From Tetrapyrgos nigripes (Eukaryota; Basidiomycota; Agaricomycetes; Agaricales; Campanellaceae): DNA of 64,000 nt. The stretch lies in NCBI GenBank assembly GCA_013368315.1, contig JAACJM010000090.1, positions 124,001 through 188,000 of the forward strand, written 5' to 3'. A model generated the notes under the pieces. It did no database searches and was not told the DNA's origin. It saw only the letters and a program-made list of their open reading frames with translations. The translations under genes and the position numbers were made by a program. Shown piece by piece: positions 1 through 10,049 of the stretch (positions are counted from its first letter, which is position 1; each line of letters opens with the position of its first letter).

Positions 1-99
1 TGTCCTGCTCCCTCTGAAAAGACCAGCATTGACCTGACAGCGGCCTCAGACTCTGAAACCTCCAGTGTCAGTGAAGAAGATTTCACACTTCAAGAAGAT

Positions 100-2090
100 G
101 TACCAACCTTGATGGAGCCAGACACACATGATCCCAAGCCACCATTGATAATTGGAGAGCAGAGAAGAGACCTTGAAGTTGAAGAGGACGAGGAGTCTCA
201 TAGGAAGAGAGTGGTGGAAGAGATGTTGGATGATTTGAGACAAGGCTGCACCCCTCAGGATGACACTGGGGTAAGGAGCCACTGCTTCGCATGGCAGCAA
301 GAATCACTTTCATATAATACATTATATCTTCCATGTAGAGCCTAGGTAAGAGAAAACACATAGTATTGAGTAAACCTGTACGTCAGCTCTTCTACTGGGC
401 ACTGATGATAAGTCAGGAGGAGTGTGAGGAATGGATGCAACGGTTGCAGACCAAGAGAGGTACTTGACGCAGTGATGATGTATCGACGTCAAACGGTCTT
501 TGGACCCAGTCCAGACCGAGTCTAGACATTTCGGTTGTCAGGAAGGATAGAGACCGGCCCTAAAGGCCTTGCGTTACTCCGAGGATGCTGTGAATGACGT
601 CATGGGTCTTGACGATTCCAGATGAGTGCTTGACAAGCACCAACGAACAGGGGTGGGAATTGGAACCCATGGAAAAGATCTGGGAGGTCGCTACGACATA
701 AATTAACTCAGCCTAAAGGCCTCGTAACTGAAGAAACTCTAATTGACCGAAACCTAAACAAGCTCAATGTCACAGATTTCCTGCACTACAACGAGCTCTG
801 GCCAAACTCACCTTGAAAGCAAAGGACAAGAAACTTGATGCTGTGCTCTGAGGTCATGTCAATGCAATGGTTGGAACCTTGAACCTATATCTTGACCCTT
901 GGCTATCCTATACATGGTGGGAGGCTTCACAAGGACACAGGGTTTATCATGCACAAAAGATTTGCCAACGGATCCACAGATTTCTCAATGAAGGAAAACT
1001 CCCTCTCCACAGCTACAAAGGCACCAAGTCTTCTGTTCTTGAAGATGAGGATATTTCTCTCGAAATCCAGTTCTGACTGGGAGAACAAGCAAAGGACCAC
1101 TACATTACTTCAAGGGATGTCATTCAGGTGGTCGGTAGTCCAGAAATCCAGGACCATTTGATGAAAGCTGGCATTGAGAAGACTGCAAGAAATTGGTTAA
1201 AGAAGTTTAGATGGAGGTATTCAAAGAGGCGAAATGGGATGTATATTGATGGCCATGAACGAGAGGATGTTGTTGGCTACAGGAAGGCATTCATAGACCA
1301 CTGGCAGATACAATATGTGCCAAGGATGTGGGAGTAGGGAAATGATGATGATGAAAGTTTTCAAGGAAAGGTGCCGAAAGGCTATGTTCTTCCCATGCAT
1401 ATCCAAGGCAGACCCTTTCAACTCATCCTTGTCACTCATGATGAATCTATGTTCTATGCCTGTTGGATCCATGAAAGTGAAAAAATGAAGCCAGTTAAGA
1501 AAGGTGAGGGAGTGTCAATAATGGTTTCAGATTTTTTGACACTGGTTGGGATGGCACTGAGTGCATCATCAATCTTTTGATTCTATTTCTTTTATCTCAC
1601 TCAGCAACTCAGAGAGGCTTGTATATTCTTCAAAGCTGGTTTGATAGTGATGACTTGCTTGCACAGGTCAACCATGCAATTGACCTTTTCAAAGACTGGA
1701 CCAATGGCTTTGCTCAAGGTTTATTTCTCTTTGACAATGCTCCTAGCCATCAGAAATGAGCAGCTGATGCTCTTTCTATCCACAAGATGCCCAAAAAAAT
1801 CACACCCAACTGGACTCCTCACAAAGACAGCTGGTTCAAAAATGCAGATGGAGAAGTACAGCACCAAGACCTGTACTTTGAACGTGATCATCCTCAATTT
1901 CCAGGTCATTTCAAAGGGATGGAAGTCATTTTGAAGGAACAAGGATTGCACCCAGCTGGTGGCCTCAACTTTCAATTTTTGTCTGATGCTTTTTTACAGC
2001 TACACAAACCAGGCAGCAAGATTTATTGATGGCTATGCTAAGGGTCTCACTGGGGCAGATGCACTTTGGGCCAATAAAAAGTATCATGGA
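100..2090 (+). pseudogene. Decayed DDE transposase (FHCELN-type family), 5' part
   Basis: A plus-strand transposase relic read in several short open segments with frame changes. Recognisable blocks in order are an acidic N-terminal piece (109-270), a segment containing LYLDPWLSYTWWEASQGH (867-960), GMYIDGHERED (about 1237-1269), LILVTHDESMFYA (about 1420-1458), KGEGVSIMVSDFLT (about 1501-1545), DNAPSHQK (about 1732-1759) and a stretch ending near HFKGMEVILKEQGLHPAGGLN (1909-1970). In Agaricomycete transposases of this kind the HDES and DNAPSH blocks carry two of the three catalytic acids. The third block (FHCELNPIE) is absent here, so the copy is 3'-truncated. There are several stops and frameshifts. 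The family name is from memory of motif order; the frames and motifs are seen directly. Confidence 0.72.
263..300 (+). repeat. Fragment of the TTACGAGGCC dispersed repeat
   Basis: Contains GCCACTGCTTCGCATGGC preceded by GGTAAGG, the same block as at 13757-13790. It lies at the end of the first transposase segment, where GGTAAGG could also serve as a splice donor. Related half-copies lie at 704-730 and 2351-2412. Confidence 0.55.
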
Positions 2091-2109
2091 CACCAGTGCT
2101 TACCAGGTA

Positions 2110-3270
2110 ATATTCTTAGAGAGGTTTAGAGTAATTTACATTACTGAGCAACATGTAAATACAGTCTCATTTTATAGTTATGTAACTAGAATTGTATAAC
2201 AAAGGTCCAGGGCTTAGGTATAGCCCAGCCCAACGCTGTCCCAATGCTCTGTCAGCAGTATGCAAAAAAAAAAATTTTGATCAGGCTGGATTTGGCATTT
2301 TGCACAGTTATGTAAGCAGCTTAGTCAGGGTGTCAGTTCCTGGCTGCCTCTGTTACAAGGCCAAATGAAATGAGGCTGAGTTCTTTAAACTCCGTTTCTG
2401 CATGTGGCAGTGCATATTCATCCCATCTCCTCCCATGCTGTTGTTCCCAGTTTCCTCTGAGTCCTTGCCCATATCTGCAGCCCCTGTATTTCTTACCATG
2501 ACCAAACAACAGTATTTTCTCAATATCTTTGTGACCAGTAACAAAAGTTTCCAATCTTGATCTTCCTTTGCCTTGTTCTTTTTTTATTGCTTTCCTTTCT
2601 CTTTTGCTCTCTTTCATTTTTCGTTATCTCTCTCTCTCTCTCTCTCTCTTGTCTTCTTCATTGCTTGCTTTCTTTTCTTTTTTCCTCTCTTTTGCTCAAC
2701 AGTTCACATGTTTGCTTATCATCCAGTTTTGGGCCTCTGCACCTCATCTGGCTTCCTCCCACTCCAGTAACAGCCATCACTTTTTGGGTACATTCTCATA
2801 CACAGTTGCATCCTGACTTCAATATCTATGTCAAGCCATGGGAAAAGGTGACACCTGTGGGAGGAGAAAGAAGTGGAAAGGTCATACTCTGAAAAGGTTA
2901 TTCACTGCCCTGAAGATGAGTTGTTGCACAAGTAACTTTTCCATTGTACTTTGCTTGGCTTTGGTTTACTTTCCCATGCAAAAACTTGCTTGTGCTTTGC
3001 TGCTTGGTAAGTAAATTTCCTTTGCTTTGCTTTACTGTACTTTTCTTTACTTGCAGAATTGTCATTGTGGTATACCTGCAGTAGCTTCGAAATTCCAGCC
3101 AGCAATCACTCTGGCTTCGCTGCAGCCTTCCAGGTGACGTTGAGTCAGCCTTTATCATTTTTTCCTTATTGGATTTTGGAAGCACAGTGCTAGTTGAGGC
3201 TGTTGGACTATGGTAGTGCCACTCCTTCATTGCTATTCTTTCTACTTCTATCCTACACAGTCTCTTGTCT
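2110..3270. other. Gene-poor AT-rich stretch with a (TC)n run
   Basis: No convincing gene. It holds a TC dinucleotide run at about 2626-2650, other pyrimidine-rich stretches on the plus strand, and short frames that look like decayed transposon sequence. CG dinucleotides are rare, as in the rest of 1-5000. Confidence 0.5.
2351..2412 (+). repeat. Copy of the TTACGAGGCC dispersed repeat (half)
   Basis: GTTACAAGGCC, then GGCTGAGTTCTTTAAACTC and CTGCATGTGGC. It aligns block by block with 13694-13755 (GTTACGAGGCC ... GGCTGAGTTCTTTACACTC ... TGTGGC). The second half of the repeat is missing. Confidence 0.6.
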
Positions 3271-3274
3271 TATC

Positions 3275-3313
3275 AAAAAACCTGTGCAAATCCTTAACTT
3301 GCACAGGTTTTTT
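3275..3313. repeat. Perfect 15-bp hairpin
   Basis: AAAAAACCTGTGCAA (3275-3289) is followed after 9 nt by its exact complement TTGCACAGGTTTTTT (3299-3313). It could form a stem-loop with a U-tract. It may be a transposon end relic or a transcript 3' structure. Confidence 0.6.
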
Positions 3314-3798
3314 CAACCCTGGCATCCACTGAAATACTAATTTGCACCTCAGACTCCTGTCCCTGCTCTCTTTGTCAAACACTTCCAACAGCCCTGCACT
3401 GTCATTGTTTATCCTGAATAAGGTTGATCTGATGAAGCAGATTTCACAAGAGCAGAAGTCATTGCCTACAGAGGAACTGCAGTATTTGGAGAACCTTGTA
3501 CTACCAGCACTTTTGGAGGGCTCTATGGTTTTCAGTTCCAAGTAAGTCTTCTTGTTTCTTCACTGTAATTCCACTCTAACAGAAACCATGTTCTTTTCCA
3601 GTCCTCTGACTATCTCCATACCCATACCTGTCTATGTTTGGGCTTTTTTTGTGGCCAACCCCCCCACAATGCTCATGAGGAGCCCTTGCCATGATGACAA
3701 AGGAAAGTTAGGGGTAAGCAAGCTTTCAAACTCCACTACTTTGCTTTACTTTTCAGTGCTCTACTATCTGTGTGGTGTAGAGCACACACTTGGCTAAA

Positions 3799-4054
3799 CA
3801 CTGGGTGCAAACACTTGTAATTCCTTGGATATACAGAGGAATTACATAAGACTTACACTGGTACACTCAATATGTAAGTCCACTTGACTTACTGAAGTAT
3901 TACCAGAGACCAAGAAAAATAGAACAATTATATATGACTTTGGTCTCTGGTAATACTTCAGTAAGTCAAGTGGACTTACATATTGAGTGTACCAGTGTAA
4001 GTCTTATGTAATTCCTCTGTATATCCAAGGAATTACAAGTGTTTGCACCCAGTG
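3799..4054. repeat. Foldback element: perfect 115-bp inverted repeat
   Basis: The left arm (3799-3913) and right arm (3940-4054) are exact reverse complements over 115 bp, separated by a 26-nt AT-rich loop. The outermost bases read CACTGGGTG and CACCCAGTG. Symmetry stops abruptly at both ends (3798 and 4055 do not pair) and no clear target duplication is visible. The perfect identity contrasts with the decayed DNA around it, so it is either a recent foldback MITE or a recent palindromic duplication. Confidence 0.85.
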
Positions 4055-4425
4055 CAAACAGTAGACATAGACAGAGCAACAGTAGACAGAAGACAATGAG
4101 AAACTAGTCCCAAGACAAAGTTAATATTAAGTGAAAACAAGAAATACATGAGATGAAGAGGTCAAGATAGGGACTAGGGAGCTACTACTCTAAACTTATA
4201 TACACAGAACAGAAATAAAGATAAAAGCTGAGCAAAGCGAAGAAAGGGATCAGAGAACTGTCCAGAACAATCAAAAGATGAACAAAAGATGAACAAGCTG
4301 TGTGTAGTGTCCCTGTAAGAGATGTATCATAAAAAGATGAACAAATGATGAAACAGGAGATAGTAGCTGTGCATAGATGATCAAGGAAAGACCCTGAAAT
4401 AATACTGTCATGACAATCTGCTGCT

Positions 4426-4995
4426 TTGCTTTGCTTCATGCTACTTGGATTGACTTTCCTTTACTTTGCTTATCTAACATTGAGCCCAACAACTAAGAGA
4501 AATGTTCTTTGCATTAATAATCACCCAGATTTTCAGGACAGGTTACAATTCAATTTAATGCTAACATATACAATTGGTACCTATCAATCTACACAGCATT
4601 GGGTTTCTCATTTTATGGAACCTTGGGCTGATAAATGTCACTCTTGTCATGCAGACATGTTTCAAAAATACACATTCCAAAGATTTCCAAACTTTTTGCT
4701 GATGTCTCTACCTTATGAATGCAAGATGGAAATTCAAAATATTATATGTGTGCCTCAAGGAGCTGGATCTCAGGAATATCACATAAATGGCATCATTTAT
4801 TTTGGAAGAGGTCACTTCATCACCAGGATGTTTCATGGTGCTCAGGAGTGGGTATATGATGGCACTGGCACTGGGATACCAGCAAAATTATCTGCAGCAC
4901 TCCAATCCAACAGCAGAAACCTAGAGAACTTTGCAAATAAGAAAGCTGTGGTGGTTCTGTATGTCCAAACAGGAATGGAAGTTGTAGCAGAATGA
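4426..4995 (+). CDS. USP/C19-like peptidase domain fragment (uncertain)
   Basis: An open frame of up to 189 codons, the longest in the first 5 kb. It carries a CHSCH motif, PNFLLMSLPYEC, then GHFITRMF and WVYDGTGTG. The Cys pair followed by a GH...W-x-YDG pattern resembles the C-terminal half of ubiquitin-specific proteases, where the His of the GHY motif is catalytic. No N-terminal Cys box is visible, so it is at most a fragment. The start is uncertain and the first residues are hydrophobic (LLGLTFLYFAYLTL). It lies in CpG-poor, transposon-derived DNA, so a captured or decayed gene is likelier than a working host gene. Confidence 0.4.
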   Translation: MLCFMLLGLTFLYFAYLTLSPTTKRNVLCINNHPDFQDRLQFNLMLTYTIGTYQSTQHWVSHFMEPWADKCHSCHADMFQKYTFQRFPNFLLMSLPYECKMEIQNIICVPQGAGSQEYHINGIIYFGRGHFITRMFHGAQEWVYDGTGTGIPAKLSAALQSNSRNLENFANKKAVVVLYVQTGMEVVAE

Positions 4996-5647
4996 ATGCA
5001 TTTCAATGCAAGAGAAAACCTGTGGCCTCGTACTTACCACACGCAGCGTTGGCCCTCATCCCTTTCATCTTAGCACCTATGTGTATTTTAGGCTCTTCTA
5101 CCTTTATTATGAGCTTGATAAAGGCGGTTTGAAGCCTTAAGTTCCTTTTCTTGAGCCAGATAGCTCTTGAGGCCATCTCGGGCATCAAGTGTTCAACTGC
5201 AGTGCGAATAAGGACAGTGAGCTGTCCACGGTAAAATATTCATATCTCTATACCTGGTCTATGTACAGACACGAAAATTATACCAGTAGAAAGCTATCAA
5301 AAGCAGCTTCACGACACCAGAGAGAAGGAAAAAGGCATATGTTTGAGTGCGCCAGGACCGGATTACAGATCGGTGTCCAACTAGCCGATTAAACGCAGTA
5401 GGTATGTACTATGTAGTAGCTGATTGAAGACGCAAAAATGCCAAATATGGGCAAAATATAGGTTAACAGCAAAAGTCAAACCCGAGTGAAATATGAGTGA
5501 CTAATGTAGATACCAAGAATTGGTATTACAATGTTCAGGCTGATTTCAAACATCAAAGGGATAACCATGACTCAATAGCGAACTGTTTACAACTGCATGC
5601 ACATTGATTTACATAGCAAGAACCTTGTGGCTACTAGCACTCAATAT

Positions 5648-6038
5648 TTAACTCAACTTGACGCTCTCCCAGTTGACTCTACAATTGATATTGTTAGTGC
5701 ACAACATCTGATCATTCCATGTCGAGTTAGAAAGCTTACCCGGTAGGCGCAGTTGCACATCCAGAGCCACTACGGGTCAAGCTCGAGCCATTGGTACACT
5801 GGTCGTGAGCGCCACCAGAAATAAAAAAGCTAATGTCCTTGGGGACACCTGAATACTGGATTGACTTCACCGAACCGCCTTGTGTGAGCCAGATACATTG
5901 GCCAGACGAGGCTCCGTTGCTGGTAGCAACGACCGTGCCGGTGCAACCGGCTCCTGCATACCATTGGAGCGTGGCGGACATCGCAGGAGAGGCCGAAGCA
6001 AGAAGAGCGACGGCAACGAAGGCGAAGTTGAATTGCAT
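5648..6038 (-). CDS. Small secreted protein, two exons, 109 aa
   Basis: Exon 1 is 6038-5740 and exon 2 is 5678-5648, with a 61-nt intron (GTAAGC ... CACTAAC ... GTAG). The model gives 110 codons including TAA. ATG at 6038 starts a clear signal peptide (MQFNFAFVAVALLASASPAM, cleavage probably after MSA), followed by a mature region of about 87 residues with four cysteines and Gly/Ser-rich loops. The last residues after the intron are VNWESVKLS. Without splicing the frame would stop at TAA just inside the intron; the good splice sites and in-frame second exon favour the spliced form. It resembles short secreted proteins common in plant-associated basidiomycetes; no function can be given. A TATA-like ATAAATA lies about 122 bp upstream. 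Confidence 0.78.
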
Positions 6039-6159
6039 TATCACTGGTTGGAGTGTTAGATAGCTTTTAGTAAGTTGAGGATTATAGTGAGAAGGACCCG
6101 ATGCTAACCTGATCACAAAGGAGATGAGAAGCTGAATGAAAACCTCGTAGAAGGGCAAG

Positions 6160-6166
6160 TATTTAT
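6160..6166 (-). promoter_or_regulatory. TATA-like box of the small secreted protein gene
   Basis: ATAAATA on the minus strand, about 122 bp upstream of the ATG at 6038. The 5' leader may contain a short intron ending CCAG just before the start codon. Confidence 0.4.
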
Positions 6167-6390
6167 GTAGATTCTGACAGTATAGTGCTGCGGCGTCCGG
6201 CAACTGCATTGAAAAAATCGCATCCATTGGCGTATCCGTCTTGTTCGCAAGCTGCGTCAAAGTCGATTCGAAAGATGCTGTAAGTATTGTGCTAATCCTG
6301 ACCTACAGCTTCTTGCCAAGGTACCCAGCGTAGAATTGGGGAAGCATAGGTCTAGCCAGGACCGGCATAGGACGGATCAGGGGAGATAGA

Positions 6391-7274
6391 AGAGGTTTAT
6401 GACAATTCGTAGCACATTTTCAGCTTAGCTGGTGTTGGAATGGAGAGATCAGAGATCCACCAAAAAGCGACTGATACGGAATGTAGGGTAATGGCATACC
6501 TTCTCGTCCCAGACGCCCGGTGCCATCTGCCCGCTGTGAGCTTGCGATTTTGACGTATTGTGGGGTCCAATGCCCGCTGTGAACTTGCGACTGTGACGTA
6601 GTACTGGGGTGGCCAACATGGCAGGAATCAGTCCACTAGGCTTCCCGTGGCCCCTATTGCTGAATTAGCTTTTGAAGACAGTGTCAAGTTTGAGCAACTG
6701 ACACAACTGGGACATTTATCATCTGTAAAGTTCCGTGTTTCCTGGCACATGCGCGAGACTGTTCACTATCTATCTAGCTAATGATCTATCTAAACTATTA
6801 CCGCCTAAGTGCTACAAACCGTTGGCAGCCGATTTGCCATATTGCCTGATCTAGCTGCCATATGCATTACTCCAACTTTACACTGTCTTCAAAAGCTATT
6901 TCAGCAATAGGGACACACGGGACGCCTACACGCCGAAAATACAAAAATATCCGCTCGGCAGAAAGGCGTACAGAAACACATTTTTGTACAGATACATCCT
7001 ATATCAGTACAATAATGTCACCTATCCGTCGAGCGGATATTTTTGTCTTTTCGGCGTGCTAGTGGATTGATTCCTGCCCCGTTGGCCATCCCAATACTAC
7101 GTCACAGTCACAAGTTCACAGCGGGCAGATGGCACCAGGCTTCTGGGACGAGAAAATACGTTTTTCGCTTTACCGTACACTCCGTATCAGTCGCGTTTCA
7201 AACGGTGGATCTCTGATCTCACCATTCCAACACTAGCTAAGCTCATAATGCGCTACGACTTTTCATAAACCTCT
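6391..7274. mobile_element. Non-autonomous element with long (>200 bp) terminal inverted repeats
   Basis: The left arm (6391-6639) and right arm (7059-7274) are diverged reverse complements. Shared blocks include AGAGGTTTATG, TCAGAGATCCACC, CGACTGATACGGA, TCTCGTCCCAGA, GTGCCATCTGCCCGCTGTGA and GGAATCARTCCACTAG. The left arm carries an extra tandem copy of a 43-bp block starting GCCCGCTGTGA, which explains its greater length. There is no transposase inside. The centre holds a second, younger MITE. The target duplication of the outer element is not clear. Confidence 0.8.
6929..7058. mobile_element. Nested 130-bp MITE, TIR CACGCCGAAAA..., TSD CTA
   Basis: 29-bp terminal inverted repeats (CACGCCGAAAA-N-ACAAAAATA continuing through TCCGCTCG) with a single mismatch, flanked on both sides by CTA (6926-6928 and 7059-7061). 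The 3-bp duplication and the position at the junction of the right arm of the 6391-7274 element show a nested insertion. Confidence 0.85.
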
Positions 7275-7539
7275 TACTTACTAGGATTTACTAACCTTCT
7301 ATGAGTCCAGATGGAAAAATTGAAGAATGAACTGAAAGAAGAATAAGTGGGTCATAGTAATTGATATTGATTGTGATAGTTGAACATGTATCTGAATTAT
7401 CTTGAAAGTCCATCCAGTTATCCAAAGTTATGATTATGCCCTCCTTTCACGGTAACTTGCACAAGTGTCTACACTAGAGGATAAGGGAACAACAAGAAAT
7501 GTGTTACTGTTGGAAAGAAACAAAGAAAGGAGGAACACT

Positions 7540-8128
7540 CATAGGACAATGATGTGCTCTCTCCGTTGGGAAAAGGGAAGGAAACTTCGTCGTCAGGTCC
7601 AAACCCTACAAGTCGTCGTCGAGGGGACTCACCTCTGGCTGCATCACTTTCTACATTTCGTCAAATGTGCCTTGGTTATGTTCCATTCGTCTACTTCTGC
7701 ATCCTCGAAAGACCATTCCTCCGCATCAACCATCTCTAACGGTCTATAGCTAGTCCTACCATTAGTCGTGTGTCACCTCAGTCTATCCCAACTCCAACTC
7801 TGCGGAAACGTCGTTGCGGTTTGTGGAGGTTCTGCATCTACGAATCCAGGTGGAGTTGTGTAAATAGGTTGAAAGCGACGAAGATACAGAGGGTTCCGGT
7901 GAGTAGTTCGTATGGGAGGGTTGGATAGATGATGTTGGTTTCAAACCCAACTAGAGTCAATACAACTAATAAGATAGTAGAAATGTTGTACTCACAAAAA
8001 GACAAAGCTCCCATGGATATCAACACTACTGTAAATGTAACGAAGAAAGGCCTAGCTGCGCTTGTGAGACGGTCTCCGTATTTCCCGCGTGTTTTGAAGC
8101 ACCGGACGACTTGTTTTTGGCAGAGCAT
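7540..8128 (-). pseudogene. 5' fragment of a DHHC palmitoyltransferase gene, broken
   Basis: ATG at 8128 opens MLCQKQVVRCF, then GDRLTSAARPFFVTFTVVLI, a first membrane span. A 45-nt intron (7995-7951, GTGAGT ... CTAG) follows, then a second span in YELLTGTLCIFVAFNLF, TTPPGFVDAEPP, THLTKCR-like and KCMQPE | RAHHC. This order (two spans, PPGF, Cys-rich Zn motif with RAHHC) is the start of PFA/DHHC S-acyltransferases. Here the frame changes between FNLF and TTPPGF, there is an in-frame TGA after DRLR, and one base is missing in the codon for the second Cys of CRKC. Nothing like the DHHC-PW core follows RAHHCPM. It is a truncated pseudogene, unless the indels are assembly errors. Confidence 0.68.
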
Positions 8129-8233
8129 TACAAGGGCGAGGAGAACGTCGTCGTCGTCATCGTTGTGGACGATGACGAAGATTGACGATTGGGTCAGGGT
8201 TTGCGTGCTTCGCTGACTTCGTCCACCTACCAA

Positions 8234-9485
8234 CTACTTAGCTACCATATTCCCTACCGTTGGTTGCAACTCAAATTTCCCCTGATGATTTTCCCAATGG
8301 AAAAACGTATGGCGTCTACACTCGGGCATATAGAACTCGCACTTCACGGATCTGATCATGCGGTTCTGCCAAACTTAAAGGCTGCATTGGGCACAAGTTT
8401 CGAACTTTCGCGAGTCTTTGACTATCTATGCTGATTGATGTATTCAACATTATTGATGGAGGGAGATGCACAGGTTCTCATGAGGCAAGTTGAACTTCTA
8501 AGTATCACAAGGGTATCTCGTCACGATCGAGCCAGGTGAGCGCTAGAGCATATGCGGCTTTCATTGTGAGCACTAAGTCCAGGCAAATTCTTGAAGGCCC
8601 GGTCAAAACCTTTCTGTTAAAGCAAGCTCAAAATTTATCAGCTCGACGATCGATCGTTGAAAATAGTCAGACAGTAGACTCAGAACCGAGGTGAGGGCTG
8701 TGATACTTGACTCCTTGAGCGATAAGACCGGCCTGTTGGAATTCTATACTTTCAGACAATCATCGCATGTATATCTATACATTACAATAGTACTTGATTT
8801 GATACCTTGCGGAAATTGATGCGTTGATACTTCTTTGCTTGTCAAGCAACCCGCTACTAGTTCCGGTTGTCAAGATGAAAATGATTGACGCGCGTCAGTA
8901 CTGAATGCTGCCAGCCGCGTTGAGAACGCTGAGCTGACTCGTAAAAGTTTAGCCACTACTCAGCTCTTTGCAACGTACCTCTTCTCGAGCCCCACCCTAC
9001 CCCTCCGCAGCTTCTCACAGCCTAGCCTACTTTCGATACTGGGGGTGAAGAGGCCAGGCCCGGCTGGCAAGCCCGATTACTAGTTGAGCAGATTTCAATC
9101 CAGAACCACATTATTTACAATATTTACGAAATGATATTCATCTCTGCCTAAATAATAGACTAAGCAAAAGAACACCTATACTTCTCTCATTTTGAGCCTT
9201 CTTCTTTCTTTGCCAGGTACATTTTCATAATGCTGCTTAATTTCCATGTTCCTACTCACAACTTTGCTTTCTGAATCAGAATGTATGAAGGCTCTGATAT
9301 CCTTGCCTCAACTCGATCTTGTAGCCTATCTGATAGGAAAAGATTAAGACCATTCATTTGCACAATCTTCACTATAAATACAGCCTCTGGAATGGTACTA
9401 GTAGCTTATACTACCCTACCCAATTAGAACAGGTAGGGCATCAATTTATTAGATGCCCTTATTAACACATGTGTCAATATACCTA
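8234..9485. other. Gene-free stretch
   Basis: No gene recognised. Frames are short on both strands. There is an AT-rich block around 9080-9480 and a (A)13 run at 9861-9873 just beyond. Probably an upstream or intergenic region of the DHHC pseudogene plus unidentified repeats. Confidence 0.4.
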
Positions 9486-9735
9486 GTGCTATGCTGTTAT
9501 AAACTGGACAAAATTATTCGAACACAAATCAACCAGATTTTACACCTTTTCATCTCTGCCGAACTCGTACCGAGTGATCTCCCCGAAACGCACGCCCTTT
9601 GATATCTTCCGAACTCAAGCCTTCTTTCCCGAACTCACCTTTTGAGCACTCCCGAACTCTCACACTTCAAGTGAGGTTCCGAATAATCAACGGTCAGGGT
9701 CCGAACTGTAATGATCGGGCTCTGATTTCATACGT
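9486..9735 (+). repeat. Dispersed repeat, copy 1 (TTATAAACTGGACAAAATTA)
   Basis: Starts GCTGTTATAAACTGGACAAA and runs through TTTTACACCTTTTCATCTC to CCGAACTGTAATG. The same order recurs at 14697-14975. The opening GGACAAAATTATTYGAACAC resembles a Tc1/mariner-type terminus, but no inverted partner was found, so the type is open. Confidence 0.65.
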
Positions 9736-10049
9736 TTGACCGAACTCTTCTAGATACCCGTATTGTAACCTTGAACAGGCACTTTACGAATAACTTCAAC
9801 ACATCAATTCTTCAGAGAGAGTAACGGTCAATTAATTAACTTAAGTACATCTTGTATATCAAAAAAAAAAAAAAGGAAACTTGTATTAAGTATGAGTGGT
9901 GATGTCCACTGTCATAAGGAAGTATCAGTATGTATAAATAGCAGGAGTATCAAAAACAAGCAGAAATTTTATAAATGAATTGGTTATTATAGGGGATAAC
10001 CCGTCTATCCGATCCGGTAGGAGCTCTATTTACAATGTCAATACAGCGC

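Noticed and set aside
2557..2892. Leu/Ser-rich plus-strand frame
   Set aside because: Produced by the TC-rich tract; low complexity, no motif.
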